From: JANQJA01 sp965267485
GTDB lineage: Bacteria; Pseudomonadota; Gammaproteobacteria; Pseudomonadales; Azotimanducaceae
Direction: 5' to 3'
DNA length: 64,000 bases
NCBI GenBank assembly: GCA_965267485.1
Contig: OZ254080.1
Span: forward strand, 124,001 to 188,000
A program made the position numbers and the translations under genes. The notes beneath the pieces are model-generated. The model made no database searches. It saw only the letters and a list, made by a program, of their open reading frames with translations, and had not been told where the DNA came from. Each line of letters begins with the position of its first letter. Within the stretch, counting starts at the first letter, position 1. Positions 24,117-33,496 of the stretch are shown piece by piece.

Positions 24117-25169
24117 GTGACAAGACGAATCAGCGAGCGGCTGCTGTGGGCGTTGTGCGTTGCCGCCGTTGCCGGCTGCCAGGCGATTGATCGGGAGAAT
24201 GTGGTCTACCCTGATCCCGTGCCGCGGGTTGAGCCCTCGGCGGAGACGACACCTGTACCGTCGATGGATGATGCGGCTGACGACCCGGCGATCTGGATTC
24301 ATCCCACGGACGCCTCGCGAAGCCTCGTCATTGGCACCGACAAGGATTCCGGCGTCGGCACGTGGCGGCTCGACGGCAGTGAGATCTCGTTCGTTGCAGC
24401 GGGTTTGCCCAATAACATCGACCTGCGACAGGGCGTCACAATTGGCGGCGAGACGCTCGATCTGGCTGCTGCCTCGAATCGCGACGGCGACCGGATTTCG
24501 CTGTACCGTGTCGATGAGACCGGGGTGAGCCCGATCGGCGACTTCCCCGCTGCACGCGCCGAACCATACGGCTTTTGCCTCGCAACGACCGAAGCCGGTG
24601 TGTTCGCCGTCGTCACCTACAAGACGGGCGAAGTCGACGCGTGGCGGATCGAACATCTGGACCCGGTACGAGTGTCCCGTCACGGCACTTTCAGGTTTGA
24701 GTCGCAGCTCGAAGGTTGCGTTCATGATGACGCGAGCGGCCGGCTGTACATTGGCGAGGAAGCCCGCGGCATCTGGCGAATGTGGTTCGTGCCGTTCAAT
24801 TCGCCGGCATTGATCGACGAAATCGACGGAGCGAGCGGCATTACGGCTGACATCGAGGGCGTCGCGCTCTACCGCGGCGAGGGAGGTCACTACCTCATCG
24901 CTTCCTCGCAGGGGAACGACAGCTACGCGGTCTACGATATCGACGATGATCACGCCTTTGTCGGCCGCTTTCGGGTGGGTCCGGCAGGTGCGATCGACGG
25001 CAGCCAGGAGACCGATGGCATCGACGCCACCGGCGCCTCACTCGGCAGCGCTTTCCCGCGCGGGATGCTGGTGGTGCAGGACGGATACAACGCGCCTGAC
25101 GGCAGTGCCCAGAATTTCAAGCTCATCGATTGGCGCCGCATCGAGGCCGCGCTGGGCCTGCCGCGCTGA
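24117..25169 (+). CDS. Beta-propeller phytase
   Basis: Secreted lipoprotein enzyme of 350 residues (signal peptide and lipobox VAAVAGC) that would remove phosphate from inositol hexakisphosphate in a calcium-dependent manner. Family motifs: DDAADDPAIWIHP, GLPNNIDLRQG, the EGCVHDD and YIGEEARGIW block, and ADIEGVALY, followed by the SSQGNDSYAVYD strand; six propeller blades account for the length. GTG start at 24117 follows GAGGGTG. Together with betaine-lipid synthesis it points to a phosphate-economising lifestyle. No Pho box was seen upstream. Confidence 0.9.
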   Translation: MTRRISERLLWALCVAAVAGCQAIDRENVVYPDPVPRVEPSAETTPVPSMDDAADDPAIWIHPTDASRSLVIGTDKDSGVGTWRLDGSEISFVAAGLPNNIDLRQGVTIGGETLDLAAASNRDGDRISLYRVDETGVSPIGDFPAARAEPYGFCLATTEAGVFAVVTYKTGEVDAWRIEHLDPVRVSRHGTFRFESQLEGCVHDDASGRLYIGEEARGIWRMWFVPFNSPALIDEIDGASGITADIEGVALYRGEGGHYLIASSQGNDSYAVYDIDDDHAFVGRFRVGPAGAIDGSQETDGIDATGASLGSAFPRGMLVVQDGYNAPDGSAQNFKLIDWRRIEAALGLPR

Positions 25170-25221
25170 GAACGCGCCAGAGCGTTGCCCGACCGATCTG
25201 GCCTGTTCTATTCTGCAGGCC

Positions 25222-26142
25222 ATGCCGACACCTTCTTCCATCGTAGACGAACTGGGTCTCGATCTTCCGATCCCTGCCGAGGTCAATGGCCGGCGCAATG
25301 GTGTCGATAACGATCCGGCGTGGGATGCTGCCTATCATCCCTCGGCCGAGGCGTATCCTGCCGAAGACGTACCCCGCGGTGAGGTCGTCAAGTTCGAGGG
25401 CTGGGAGAGCCCTGCGGTTTACGCCGGTACGCGGCGGGATCTGCGCGTGTACGTGCCGCCGGTCCGCTCGCTTGACGGTGCGCGGGTCATGTTTTTCAAC
25501 GACGGCGCGTGGTACCTCGCGCGCGGCGGCCCGGTTCGGGCAGGGGCGGTACTTGACACCCTGCTGCATCGTGGTGAAGTCGCGCCGACCATTGGCATCT
25601 TCGTTGTTCCCGGTCAGCCTGACGGCCCGGTTGAGGGGCCGATTGAATCCTATGACGACGCGACGGCGCAGCGGAGCCTTGAGTACGATGCGCTCAATCC
25701 TCGCTACGGCCAGTTCCTGTTCGACGAGGTGTGGCCGTTCGTCGAAGGGGAACTGGGGGCGCGATTCAGTCGCGAGCCCGAAGACTGCACGCTGTGCGGC
25801 ATCAGCAGCGGCGGTATTGCCGCATTCACGGTCGGGTGGCATTTCCCGGATCGTTGCCGGCGGGTGCTGTCCCACTGCGGCTCCTATACCGATATCTGGG
25901 GCGGCCACAACTACCCGTCGCTGATCCGCAAGACTCCCCGCAAACCCGTGCGGGTGTTCCTGCAGAGCGGGGAGAATGATGCCAACACGCCGTTTGGTGA
26001 CTGGGCACTGGCCAACCGGGCCATGGCGAGCGCATTCGACTATGCAGGCTGGGACTACCGGTTCGAGTTCGGGACCGGCGGCCACAATCTCGCCCATGGC
26101 GGTGCGCTCTTCGCCGAGAGCCTGCGCTGGCTTTGGCGATAA
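25222..26142 (+). CDS. Esterase (enterochelin-esterase / putative esterase family)
   Basis: Alpha/beta hydrolase of 306 residues without a signal peptide. The nucleophile elbow is GISSGG near residue 195, a catalytic His lies in GTGGHNLAHGG near the C terminus and the acid is probably in the SGENDAN region. The N-terminal half has the carbohydrate-binding-like strand pattern RRDLRVYVPPV and FFNDGAWYL seen in Fes/IroD-like esterases. The first ATG giving this family start is 25222; it lacks a strong ribosome site. Likely hydrolyses an ester of a siderophore or similar small molecule; substrate uncertain. Confidence 0.82.
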   Translation: MPTPSSIVDELGLDLPIPAEVNGRRNGVDNDPAWDAAYHPSAEAYPAEDVPRGEVVKFEGWESPAVYAGTRRDLRVYVPPVRSLDGARVMFFNDGAWYLARGGPVRAGAVLDTLLHRGEVAPTIGIFVVPGQPDGPVEGPIESYDDATAQRSLEYDALNPRYGQFLFDEVWPFVEGELGARFSREPEDCTLCGISSGGIAAFTVGWHFPDRCRRVLSHCGSYTDIWGGHNYPSLIRKTPRKPVRVFLQSGENDANTPFGDWALANRAMASAFDYAGWDYRFEFGTGGHNLAHGGALFAESLRWLWR

Positions 26143-26161
26143 GAGAAAGCAGGAGCAGCCA

Positions 26162-27127
26162 ATGAGTGAAGCAATTCCGCAGCCGACGGGCGCAACGACA
26201 ATGCGGCGATTCACACAGGCGCATGTCGATGCGTGGCGGGACGAGGGCTTCGCCATTATTCCCGGCTTCTTCACGCCAGACGAAGTTGCGCCTGTGTACG
26301 CCGAGTACGAACGGCTCTACGGTTCGCGCAAGCGGCAGGCCGATGCAGTCGCCGGGGAAGATGCGATGGGCCGATTCAACGAGAAGCAGTTCACCAATAT
26401 CGACTCGCTGCCTTACGACGGCTCCGAAGCGCTCAATCTGATGTCGCTGCACCCGGCACTCATCGACTTCGCGCGGGCGCTGCTCGGCGCCGACCGCGTT
26501 CATCTCTACCAGTCGCATACCTGGGCCAAGTTCACCGGCGAGGCGAATTACGATCAGCCGTTCCACTGCGACTTCGGCAACCACACGCTGACGGTCCCTT
26601 CGGCCGATGAGAGCGAGCGGTCGGTTGACTTCATTCTCTACTTCACGGACGTCACCGACGCTCACGGCGCACTGCATTATGTGACGAAGCCTGACGCCGA
26701 GGCAGCGCTGGGCAAGGGCGCGGGGCCACTCTACGCAACGACGGCGGAGGAGCAGGCGAAGCTCAAGGCACATGAAAGATCGGCAGCCGGGCCCGCCGGT
26801 ACGCTGGTCGCTCACGGCATCGACACCTTTCACCGGGGCACGAATCTCACGGCGCCACGTGGCTTCCGGTACACCATGACCTGTGGTTACAAGCGGGCCG
26901 GCAACGAAATGATCGGCTTTCATGTCTGGCAGGCCCAGGCCCCCCGCGACTGGACGCCTGTCTTCCGCGGCGCGTCGGCAAAGCAGCTGGCCTGCCTCGG
27001 CGTGCCCGCACCCGGTGACCCTTTCTGGACCCGGCGAACGCTGAAGCTGACGCAGGCCCGCTGGCCGGACTGGGACATGACAGAGTGGTTCGAGAAAGCA
27101 CTCACGGGTGGAGACGCACCGTCGTGA
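26162..27127 (+). CDS. Phytanoyl-CoA dioxygenase (PhyH) family protein
   Basis: Fe(II)/2-oxoglutarate oxygenase of 321 residues. The iron triad is visible as H-x-D in FHCDFGNH (about residue 138) and a distal His in DTFHRGTN (about 224), with the following Arg in GFRYTMTCGY able to bind 2-oxoglutarate. The N-terminal FTQAHVDAWRDEGFAIIPGFF is typical of the family. Its stop overlaps the GTG of the 6-phosphogluconate dehydrogenase gene. Substrate may be a fatty acyl chain or a small natural product; not determinable here. Confidence 0.88.
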   Translation: MSEAIPQPTGATTMRRFTQAHVDAWRDEGFAIIPGFFTPDEVAPVYAEYERLYGSRKRQADAVAGEDAMGRFNEKQFTNIDSLPYDGSEALNLMSLHPALIDFARALLGADRVHLYQSHTWAKFTGEANYDQPFHCDFGNHTLTVPSADESERSVDFILYFTDVTDAHGALHYVTKPDAEAALGKGAGPLYATTAEEQAKLKAHERSAAGPAGTLVAHGIDTFHRGTNLTAPRGFRYTMTCGYKRAGNEMIGFHVWQAQAPRDWTPVFRGASAKQLACLGVPAPGDPFWTRRTLKLTQARWPDWDMTEWFEKALTGGDAPS

Positions 27128-28443
27128 ATGCCGTCGGCATCATCGGCCTGGGGCCGATGGGCAGAAATCTCGCGGCACACCTCGTCGATGATGGCTTCGA
27201 TGTACAGGTTTTCAGCTACAACGCCGCGGAGTATGAAGCCTCCGGGATCGCAGGCACGACGTGCCCTGACCTTCGCACCTTTGTAAAAGCGTTACCTGCG
27301 CCGCGAGCGATCCTGCTCATGGTCAAGGCCGGGGAGCCGGTGGACCGTGTGATTGCAGACCTTGTGCCGCTCCTCGCCCCCGGCGACACGATGATCGACG
27401 GCGGCAATTCCCATTACCGGGATACCGGGCGGCGCTGTGCCGGGCTTCAGGATTCGGGCATTCACTTCGTCGGCGCCGGCATCTCCGGTGGTGCCGAAGG
27501 GGCACGTCATGGTGCCTCGATCATGCTCGGCGGAGATGCAGGCGCCACGGGTGCCGTGCGGCCCCTGTTCGATGCGCTGGCCGCCAAGGCAGACGACACG
27601 CCGTGCGTCGTCGAGGCAGGGCCCGGCGGTGCGGGCCATTTCGTGAAGATGGTTCACAACGGCATCGAGTATGGCGTGATGCAGCTGATCAGCGAGGTCT
27701 GGCAGTTCGCCGAAGATGTGTTGCAGATGCCACACGAGAAACAGGCGGAGATGTTCCGGGCGTGGCGAGGTGGTCCGGCCGGCTCCTTTCTGGTCGAGAT
27801 CACGGCAGAGATTCTCGGAACGCGTGACGAGACAACCGGTGGGCGCCTGCTCGACGTGATTGCCGACCGTGCCGAACACAAGGGAACGGGACGCTGGACG
27901 CTGGAAGCGGCGCTCGAACTGGGCATCCCGGTGCCGACAATCGCGGCGGCGCTCTTGCAGCGGCAGATCTCGGCAAGTGCGCGCAGGGACCGATCGGCGG
28001 CTGTGACGGTAACCGATGATGACGGTGACTGGCCCCTGATGCTCGAGTCAGCACTCGCCAGTGGAATGCTGTGTGCCTTCATTCAGGGCTTCGATCTGAT
28101 CGATGCGGCGAATGATGCCCAGGGCTGGCAGATCGACCCGGCTGCCGTGGCGCGTGCCTGGCGCGGCGGCTGTATCGTGCGCGCCCGGATGCTCGACCGA
28201 TTTGTTGCGGGGAACCCGTACCTGCCCGACGACGCCGGGCGCGATGCGATGCGCGAGCTGGTTGGCGCCTGCGTTGCTGCCGGGCTGCCGGTGCCGGCGT
28301 TTGCAGCGACGCTGTCATGGCTCGATTCGCTTGGCGCCGCGCGACTCGGTACGACGCTGGTTCAGGCCCAACGGGATTACTTTGGGGCGCACACTTACGA
28401 GCGCACGGATCGATCTGGCCGTTTCTCGACTGACTGGTCGTGA
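27124..28443 (+). CDS. gnd: 6-phosphogluconate dehydrogenase (decarboxylating)
   Basis: Enzyme of 439 residues converting 6-phosphogluconate to ribulose 5-phosphate with NAD(P). Motifs: GLGPMGRNLAAHL at residues 8-20, DGGNSHYRDT near 90, the substrate loop GISGGAEGARHG, and catalytic Lys/Asn in HFVKMVHNGIEYG. The all-helical C-terminal domain is complete, though a little shorter than the E. coli enzyme. GTG at 27124 overlaps the PhyH stop (GTGA), and its stop overlaps the gluconokinase start (TGATG). The pair channels gluconate to pentose phosphates. Confidence 0.93.
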   Translation: MNAVGIIGLGPMGRNLAAHLVDDGFDVQVFSYNAAEYEASGIAGTTCPDLRTFVKALPAPRAILLMVKAGEPVDRVIADLVPLLAPGDTMIDGGNSHYRDTGRRCAGLQDSGIHFVGAGISGGAEGARHGASIMLGGDAGATGAVRPLFDALAAKADDTPCVVEAGPGGAGHFVKMVHNGIEYGVMQLISEVWQFAEDVLQMPHEKQAEMFRAWRGGPAGSFLVEITAEILGTRDETTGGRLLDVIADRAEHKGTGRWTLEAALELGIPVPTIAAALLQRQISASARRDRSAAVTVTDDDGDWPLMLESALASGMLCAFIQGFDLIDAANDAQGWQIDPAAVARAWRGGCIVRARMLDRFVAGNPYLPDDAGRDAMRELVGACVAAGLPVPAFAATLSWLDSLGAARLGTTLVQAQRDYFGAHTYERTDRSGRFSTDWS

Positions 28444-28937
28444 TGAAGCTCGTCGTCTGCGGCGTCAGCGGGGCCGGCAAGACCACGGTGGGTCGTCTGC
28501 TGGCATCCTCCCTTGAGGTTCCGTTCTTTGATGCAGACGACTTTCATCCACCCGCGAACGTCGAGAAGATGCGATCCGGCATTCCATTGACCGACGCCGA
28601 CCGGTCGCCGTGGCTCGGTCGTCTGGCTGAGCTGATTGCGCGGGAACCATCGCTGGTGCTGGCGTGCTCGGCGCTGAAGCGCCGGCATCGTGAACAGCTC
28701 GGCATCGACCACGAGCGCGTCCAGACTGTCTTCCTCGAGGGATCGAAATCACTGATCGCCGATCGAATCGCGAGCCGGCGTCACGACTTCATGCCGGGTT
28801 CGCTGCTGGACAGCCAGTTCGATGCGCTGGAGCCGCCTGAGGGCGGCATCGTGGTCTCGATCGATCAGACGCCCGAAGCGATGTGTGCAGAAGTGCTGGC
28901 TCAGTTGCCCCGTGGCGGCAGGCCGGCGGCCTCGTAG
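28443..28937 (+). CDS. gntK: Gluconokinase
   Basis: Kinase of 164 residues that phosphorylates gluconate to 6-phosphogluconate, the substrate of the enzyme encoded just before it. P-loop GVSGAGKTT at residues 7-15; DADDFHPPANVEKM and GIPLTDADRSPWL are signature blocks of the GntK family, and CSALKRRHR follows. Start ATG 28443 shares bases with the gnd stop. Its last 37 bases overlap the convergent oxidoreductase gene, which is unusual but both frames look intact. Confidence 0.93.
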   Translation: MKLVVCGVSGAGKTTVGRLLASSLEVPFFDADDFHPPANVEKMRSGIPLTDADRSPWLGRLAELIAREPSLVLACSALKRRHREQLGIDHERVQTVFLEGSKSLIADRIASRRHDFMPGSLLDSQFDALEPPEGGIVVSIDQTPEAMCAEVLAQLPRGGRPAAS

Positions 28938-29884
28938 CAGGCATCGATCGCCTTCATCTGCAGTACGGCATCGTGGGCGCCGGTCAGTGGCGCGTTCCCG
29001 GTGGCGATGGCCGCAAGAAAGGCGTCGAGCTGGTAACCATACGTCGGGCGCCGGTCGAATGTTTCAACCCGCTCCTCGCCGTGGGCGGCAACGGCGAGTC
29101 TGTGTCCGATCTGCGGGATCAGCGGGTTTGTCACCGTCATGCTGCCATCGTTGCCTTCGACCCTGAGCTCGGCGCGGAAGGCGATGCCGTCGCGCATGTC
29201 ACCGGTCATTGTCGCGGTGATGTCCTCGCCCAGATCGAGCTCCGCCGTCAGCATCAGATCGACATTCGGGGGGCCAACCTCTGCCGTTGCCGCAACAACC
29301 CGTGGCTCCCTGCCGCAAACGTGCCGGATCCACGAGAGCGCGTAGCAGCCGATATCCATCGTGACGCCGCCGCCCACCTCGTAGATCTTGCGGATGTCGT
29401 CGGCGGGAATGTTCTCCCCGGGCACGGCAAACGTGGCTTCGATTCGCTGGAGTCTGCCCAGCTCGCCGCTGTCGACGATCTCCCGCGCGCGAACAAACAG
29501 CGGGTGATAGCGGTAGTGAAAGGCATCCATCGCGATGAGCCCGGCCCTGTCGGCGGCCGCGGCCATGGCCTCGGCCTCGTTTGCGTTTGCGGCGAACGAC
29601 TTCTCGCACAGCACGTGTTTGCCGGCCTCGAGTGCCCTGATCGTCCATTCGCAATGTGCCGTGATCGGGAGCGGGTTGTACACGGCATCGATCGAGTCCA
29701 GCGTCACCAGTTCGTCGTAGCTGTCGACGATATTCGGGATGTTGGCCCACGCTGCAAACGACTCCGCGCGGTCGCGGCTTCGCGCTGCGATTGCGGTCAC
29801 CGCCGCCCCGGGTTCGTCCATGCAGGGATAGAGCAGCGCTCGTGGTGTGATGCGGGCGGCGCCCAGGGTACCGATCCTGATCAT
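28901..29884 (-). CDS. Gfo/Idh/MocA family oxidoreductase
   Basis: NAD(P)-dependent sugar or polyol oxidoreductase of 327 residues. The Rossmann start is RIGTLGAARITPRALL, the catalytic block is KHVLCEKSFAANA (CEK, residues about 93-95), and the C-terminal sheet domain includes GGGVTMDIGCYALSW. Resembles the dihydrodiol dehydrogenase / glucose-fructose oxidoreductase branch. Overlaps the end of gntK tail to tail and is 11 bases downstream of the AbgT-type transporter gene, so transporter and oxidoreductase are probably co-transcribed. Confidence 0.9.
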   Translation of the reverse strand: MIRIGTLGAARITPRALLYPCMDEPGAAVTAIAARSRDRAESFAAWANIPNIVDSYDELVTLDSIDAVYNPLPITAHCEWTIRALEAGKHVLCEKSFAANANEAEAMAAAADRAGLIAMDAFHYRYHPLFVRAREIVDSGELGRLQRIEATFAVPGENIPADDIRKIYEVGGGVTMDIGCYALSWIRHVCGREPRVVAATAEVGPPNVDLMLTAELDLGEDITATMTGDMRDGIAFRAELRVEGNDGSMTVTNPLIPQIGHRLAVAAHGEERVETFDRRPTYGYQLDAFLAAIATGNAPLTGAHDAVLQMKAIDACYEAAGLPPRGN

Positions 29885-29894
29885 GACTCGCTCC

Positions 29895-31433
29895 TCAGCC
29901 GATAAATTCGTAGGTTGCCTGCAGGCCCAGCGGAATACCGATCGCCCAGTACGCCAGCAGGAACAGGGTCCAGATGCCGAGGAACGATAGCGAGAACGGG
30001 AGCATCATCGCAACGACGGTGCCAATGCCGGTGGCGCGCACATACTGCTGGCAGAACACGACGATCAACGGGAAGTAGGGCATGAGCGGCGTAATGATGT
30101 TTGTGGACGAGTCGCCGACACGGTAGGCGGCCTGCGTGATGTCAGGCGAAAGCCCGAGTTGCATCAGCATCGGCACGAGGATCGGCGCGAGCAGTGCCCA
30201 CTTTGCCGATGCCGACCCGATGAACAGGTTCACCACGCCGGTAATGAGGATGACGCCGACAATCGTGATCATGCCCGGCAGCGCGAGTGCCTGCAGCCAT
30301 GCCGCGCCCTGCAGGGCAACCAGGGCGCCAAGGTTCGAGCGTGCGAACTCCGCAATGAACAGTGACGCGAAGAACGCCATCACGATGTAGTAGGACATGC
30401 TCGACATCGATTTGCTCATGCCTTCGATCAGGTCGCGGTGCGTTGATACGGTGCCGGCAACGTAGCCATAGACAATGCCGGGGATGATGAAGAGCAGGAA
30501 GATCAGCGGCACGATGCTGCCCATCAGCGGCGACCCGGCCGATGCCAGCCCGCCATCGGGTGCGCGCCAGGCCGAACCTTCGGGCAGCGTGGTGGCGGCC
30601 AGCGCAATCATCGTGATCGCCATCGTGATGACGGCCGCGTTCAGCCCGCGGCGCTCCCGCGTATCGAGCGGTGCCAGTGACGGCGCGTCTGCGAGTTCGC
30701 CGTCGACCTCGAGGTGAGCCAGCCGCGGCTCGACGATACGGTCGGTCAGGTACCAGCCGATGCCGACGATGACCAGGCACGACGCCGAGGTGAAGAACCA
30801 GTTGTTGAGCGGGTTCAGCGTCATCGTCGGGTAGATGATCTGCGCGGCTTCCTGCGAGATGCCCTGCAGCAGCGGATCGATCATCGACGGAACGAAGTTC
30901 GCACTGAACCCCCCTGACACGCCGGCAAAGGCGCAGGCGATACCCGCAAGAGGGTGTCGACCGGCCGCCTGGAACATGACACCGCCGAGCGGAATGACGA
31001 GTACGTATCCGGCATCGCCGCCGCTATGGCTGACAATGGCGATGAGGAGCAGCATCGGTGTCAGCACTTTTGGTGACGTGATGCTCAGCAGTGAGCGCAA
31101 CCCGGCCTTGATGAATCCGGTGTGATCGGCGAGCCCGATGCCGAGCATCGCGACCAGTACGACACCGAGCGGATGGAAGCCGATGAACGTATCGACCATG
31201 GTCGAGAAGAATGTCGTGAGGGCGGACGCCGTCAGCAGATTGTTGACCTCGAGCGCGGCGCCGGTGCGCGGGTCAATGTGAGATTCGAAGGAACCTGCCG
31301 CGAGCCAGGAAATGACCCACACTGCGAACAGCAGAATCAGGAACAGCAGGGCGGGGTCCGGCAGCCGGTTGCCGACATCCTCGATGACATCCAGCCAGCT
31401 GCGTTTCGATGTGTTGGGCGTCTCGGCGCTCAT
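29895..31433 (-). CDS. AbgT family transporter
   Basis: Inner-membrane protein of 512 residues with about 12-13 hydrophobic segments, of the p-aminobenzoyl-glutamate transporter family. Family signs: the N-terminal SWLDVIEDVGNRLPDPALLFL, LGIGLADHTGFI, HSGGDAGYVLVIPLGG, GSASAKWALLAPILVPM and DSSTNIITPLMPYFPL. Known members export sulfonamides or import p-aminobenzoyl-glutamate. Divergent from corA with about 100 bases between starts. Confidence 0.92.
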   Translation of the reverse strand: MSAETPNTSKRSWLDVIEDVGNRLPDPALLFLILLFAVWVISWLAAGSFESHIDPRTGAALEVNNLLTASALTTFFSTMVDTFIGFHPLGVVLVAMLGIGLADHTGFIKAGLRSLLSITSPKVLTPMLLLIAIVSHSGGDAGYVLVIPLGGVMFQAAGRHPLAGIACAFAGVSGGFSANFVPSMIDPLLQGISQEAAQIIYPTMTLNPLNNWFFTSASCLVIVGIGWYLTDRIVEPRLAHLEVDGELADAPSLAPLDTRERRGLNAAVITMAITMIALAATTLPEGSAWRAPDGGLASAGSPLMGSIVPLIFLLFIIPGIVYGYVAGTVSTHRDLIEGMSKSMSSMSYYIVMAFFASLFIAEFARSNLGALVALQGAAWLQALALPGMITIVGVILITGVVNLFIGSASAKWALLAPILVPMLMQLGLSPDITQAAYRVGDSSTNIITPLMPYFPLIVVFCQQYVRATGIGTVVAMMLPFSLSFLGIWTLFLLAYWAIGIPLGLQATYEFIG

Positions 31434-31539
31434 ACCCGCTCCCGCAAATGATGAGCGCCCAATCTATCGAAAGGGCCTGCTTTTATACAGCCGAAATATG
31501 TGCAAACTCAGTCGGTAACTTCTATCCACAGGTGGCGAG

Positions 31540-32805
31540 ATGAAGCCGGGAGACATCAGGGACATTCCGAAGAAAGGGTTCGACAAGGGCCTCGAGATTG
31601 GTGGCATGGGTCTCGAATTCGGTGGGCGTGCGATCGGCTTTGCCGTCGGCACGGTCGGGCGTGGCGTCGAATTGCTCGGCTCGACCCTGCGGCTCGCGGG
31701 TCTCGGTATCAGCAGCGTTGGCGGAACGAGCGTCCACACGTCGTCGCCCGGTGACATGCCCGGTATCGAGGGCATGACGAACGCGGATGTGCCACCGGAG
31801 CCGGGCACCGTCGAGGTGAGCTACATCGACTACAGCCAGGACCGGGTCGAGACGACGGAAGTCGATGATATCGAGGCGTTCCTCGAGAGCGAGCGGCCCG
31901 ATTGGGTCGGTGTCCGCTGGGTGAACGTCAGCAGCGTGCATCCCTATGTGGTGAAGCAGTTCAAGGAAAAGTACGGGTTCCACACGCTCGCGGCAGAGGA
32001 CGTTGTGCATGTGCCGCAGCGGCCACGGACTGAAATCTATGAAGACAACATCTTCGTCGTGTTGCGCATGCTGCAGCTGGTGTCGAGCGAGGCAGGCCCG
32101 GCGCTCGAGACGGAGCAGGTCAGCCTGTTCCTGTTCGAGGACACGCTGCTGACCTTCCAGGAGAAACCGGGCGACGTCTGGCAACCCATTCGTGACCGGC
32201 TGCATGCAGACAACGCGCGCATCCGGCGAAACGGGGCCGGCTATCTGCTCTACAGCCTGATCGATGCGATCGTCGACCACTGCTTTCCCGTGCTCGAGAA
32301 ATACGGCGACGTGCTGGAGGAGCTGGAGATCGTCACGCTGGAGCAGCCGGTGCCGGCTGTGCTCCACCGCATCCACTCCGTGAAGCGTGAACTGGCGCTG
32401 CTGCGGCGGATCCTCTGGCCGATGCGGGAGGTGGTCGACCAGCTCTACCGGGAGGAAGACGGCAAGATCAATGACTCAACGCGGCCGTTCCTGCGCGACG
32501 TTTACGAGCACACGATTCAGGTCGTCGAGATCATCGAATCCTACCGCGAGATGGCGAGCGGCCTGACCGACCTCTACATGTCGGCCGTCTCGAACAAGAT
32601 GAACGAGATCATGAAAGTGCTGACGATCATGGCGTCGGTCTTCATTCCCCTGACCTTCGTGGCCGGCATCTATGGCATGAACTTCGAGCACATGCCGGAG
32701 CTGAGTGAGCCGATGGGCTATCCGCTCGTCTGGACATCGTTCGTCGTCATGTCGACGGGCATGCTGGGATACTTCTGGTACCGGGGCTGGATCGGCAAGG
32801 GATAG
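31540..32805 (+). CDS. corA: CorA-like magnesium/cobalt transporter
   Basis: Protein of 421 residues, about 100 longer than typical CorA. The extra N-terminal region (residues 1-90) is Gly-rich and amphipathic with repeated GG/GLEFGG-type motifs that may lie on the membrane. The cytoplasmic domain, long stalk helix and two C-terminal membrane helices follow; the selectivity motif is YGMNF and the loop FEHMPEL precedes the last helix. Moves Mg2+ or another divalent cation into the cell. The unusual N-terminal extension deserves note. Confidence 0.88.
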   Translation: MKPGDIRDIPKKGFDKGLEIGGMGLEFGGRAIGFAVGTVGRGVELLGSTLRLAGLGISSVGGTSVHTSSPGDMPGIEGMTNADVPPEPGTVEVSYIDYSQDRVETTEVDDIEAFLESERPDWVGVRWVNVSSVHPYVVKQFKEKYGFHTLAAEDVVHVPQRPRTEIYEDNIFVVLRMLQLVSSEAGPALETEQVSLFLFEDTLLTFQEKPGDVWQPIRDRLHADNARIRRNGAGYLLYSLIDAIVDHCFPVLEKYGDVLEELEIVTLEQPVPAVLHRIHSVKRELALLRRILWPMREVVDQLYREEDGKINDSTRPFLRDVYEHTIQVVEIIESYREMASGLTDLYMSAVSNKMNEIMKVLTIMASVFIPLTFVAGIYGMNFEHMPELSEPMGYPLVWTSFVVMSTGMLGYFWYRGWIGKG

Positions 32806-32866
32806 GTCACATTTGTGTACCTGCACCCTTGTCTGAAAATTGATCGCTCGATACAGTTAGCGGGCG

Positions 32867-33496
32867 ATGAACAGCTTGCTACTGAACACGGATCGTTCCA
32901 AATGCGAGGCGTTCCTGAGTTACCTCGGCCATCCCGCGTCGCTCGCCCGGGTGTTGCCCGATGGACGCTTCACGGTCATCGCCAATAATCGCCTCCAGGC
33001 CGAGTATTACGGCGGGCTCGAGATCGGGGAAGAGACGCCGCTCGATGCCGAACACATCGGCGAGATTCTGGGGCGGCATCCCGATGAGATCCGGCCGGAC
33101 ATCGAACAACTGCACGCGCGGTATCGTATCGTGGTCGAGAGCCGCCAGCCGCTCATCGCGGAATCGTCCTATGTCGACCCGGACGGGCTCACCCGCACTT
33201 CCCACAATCACATTATCCCGGTGATCGACGACAGCGGTCAGGTCGCCCGCATCCTCGTCACGATGACGGAGGTGACGTCGCTTCATGAGGCGAGGGAAGT
33301 GCTGGAAAACTCTCTGGCCGACATCATGGAAGCCGCGAACGTCAAGGTGTGTCGTCAGTGCCACAAGGTCTCGGAGGGCGACGACTGGGAGACGCTCTCA
33401 TCGTTCATGCAGCGTCACACTGACCTCGTGTTCTCCCATGGCCTGTGTGCCAGCTGCCACGAGCAGCACTTTGGTGAATATCATGACGCTGGATGA
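32867..33496 (+). CDS. PAS-domain protein with C-terminal Cys4 (zinc-type) tail
   Basis: Soluble protein of 209 residues. Residues 10-140 form a PAS-like domain (HPASLARVLPDGRFTVIANNRL to ARILVTMTEVT), followed by a short helix and a tail with CRQC, a conserved Trp, SHGLCASC. That CxxC-x-W-x-SHGxCxxC arrangement is also found at the end of many bacterial PAS and receiver proteins and probably binds zinc or acts as a thiol switch. No output enzyme domain is present. It overlaps the next gene, which has the same layout, by 14 bases. Confidence 0.75.
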   Translation: MNSLLLNTDRSKCEAFLSYLGHPASLARVLPDGRFTVIANNRLQAEYYGGLEIGEETPLDAEHIGEILGRHPDEIRPDIEQLHARYRIVVESRQPLIAESSYVDPDGLTRTSHNHIIPVIDDSGQVARILVTMTEVTSLHEAREVLENSLADIMEAANVKVCRQCHKVSEGDDWETLSSFMQRHTDLVFSHGLCASCHEQHFGEYHDAG

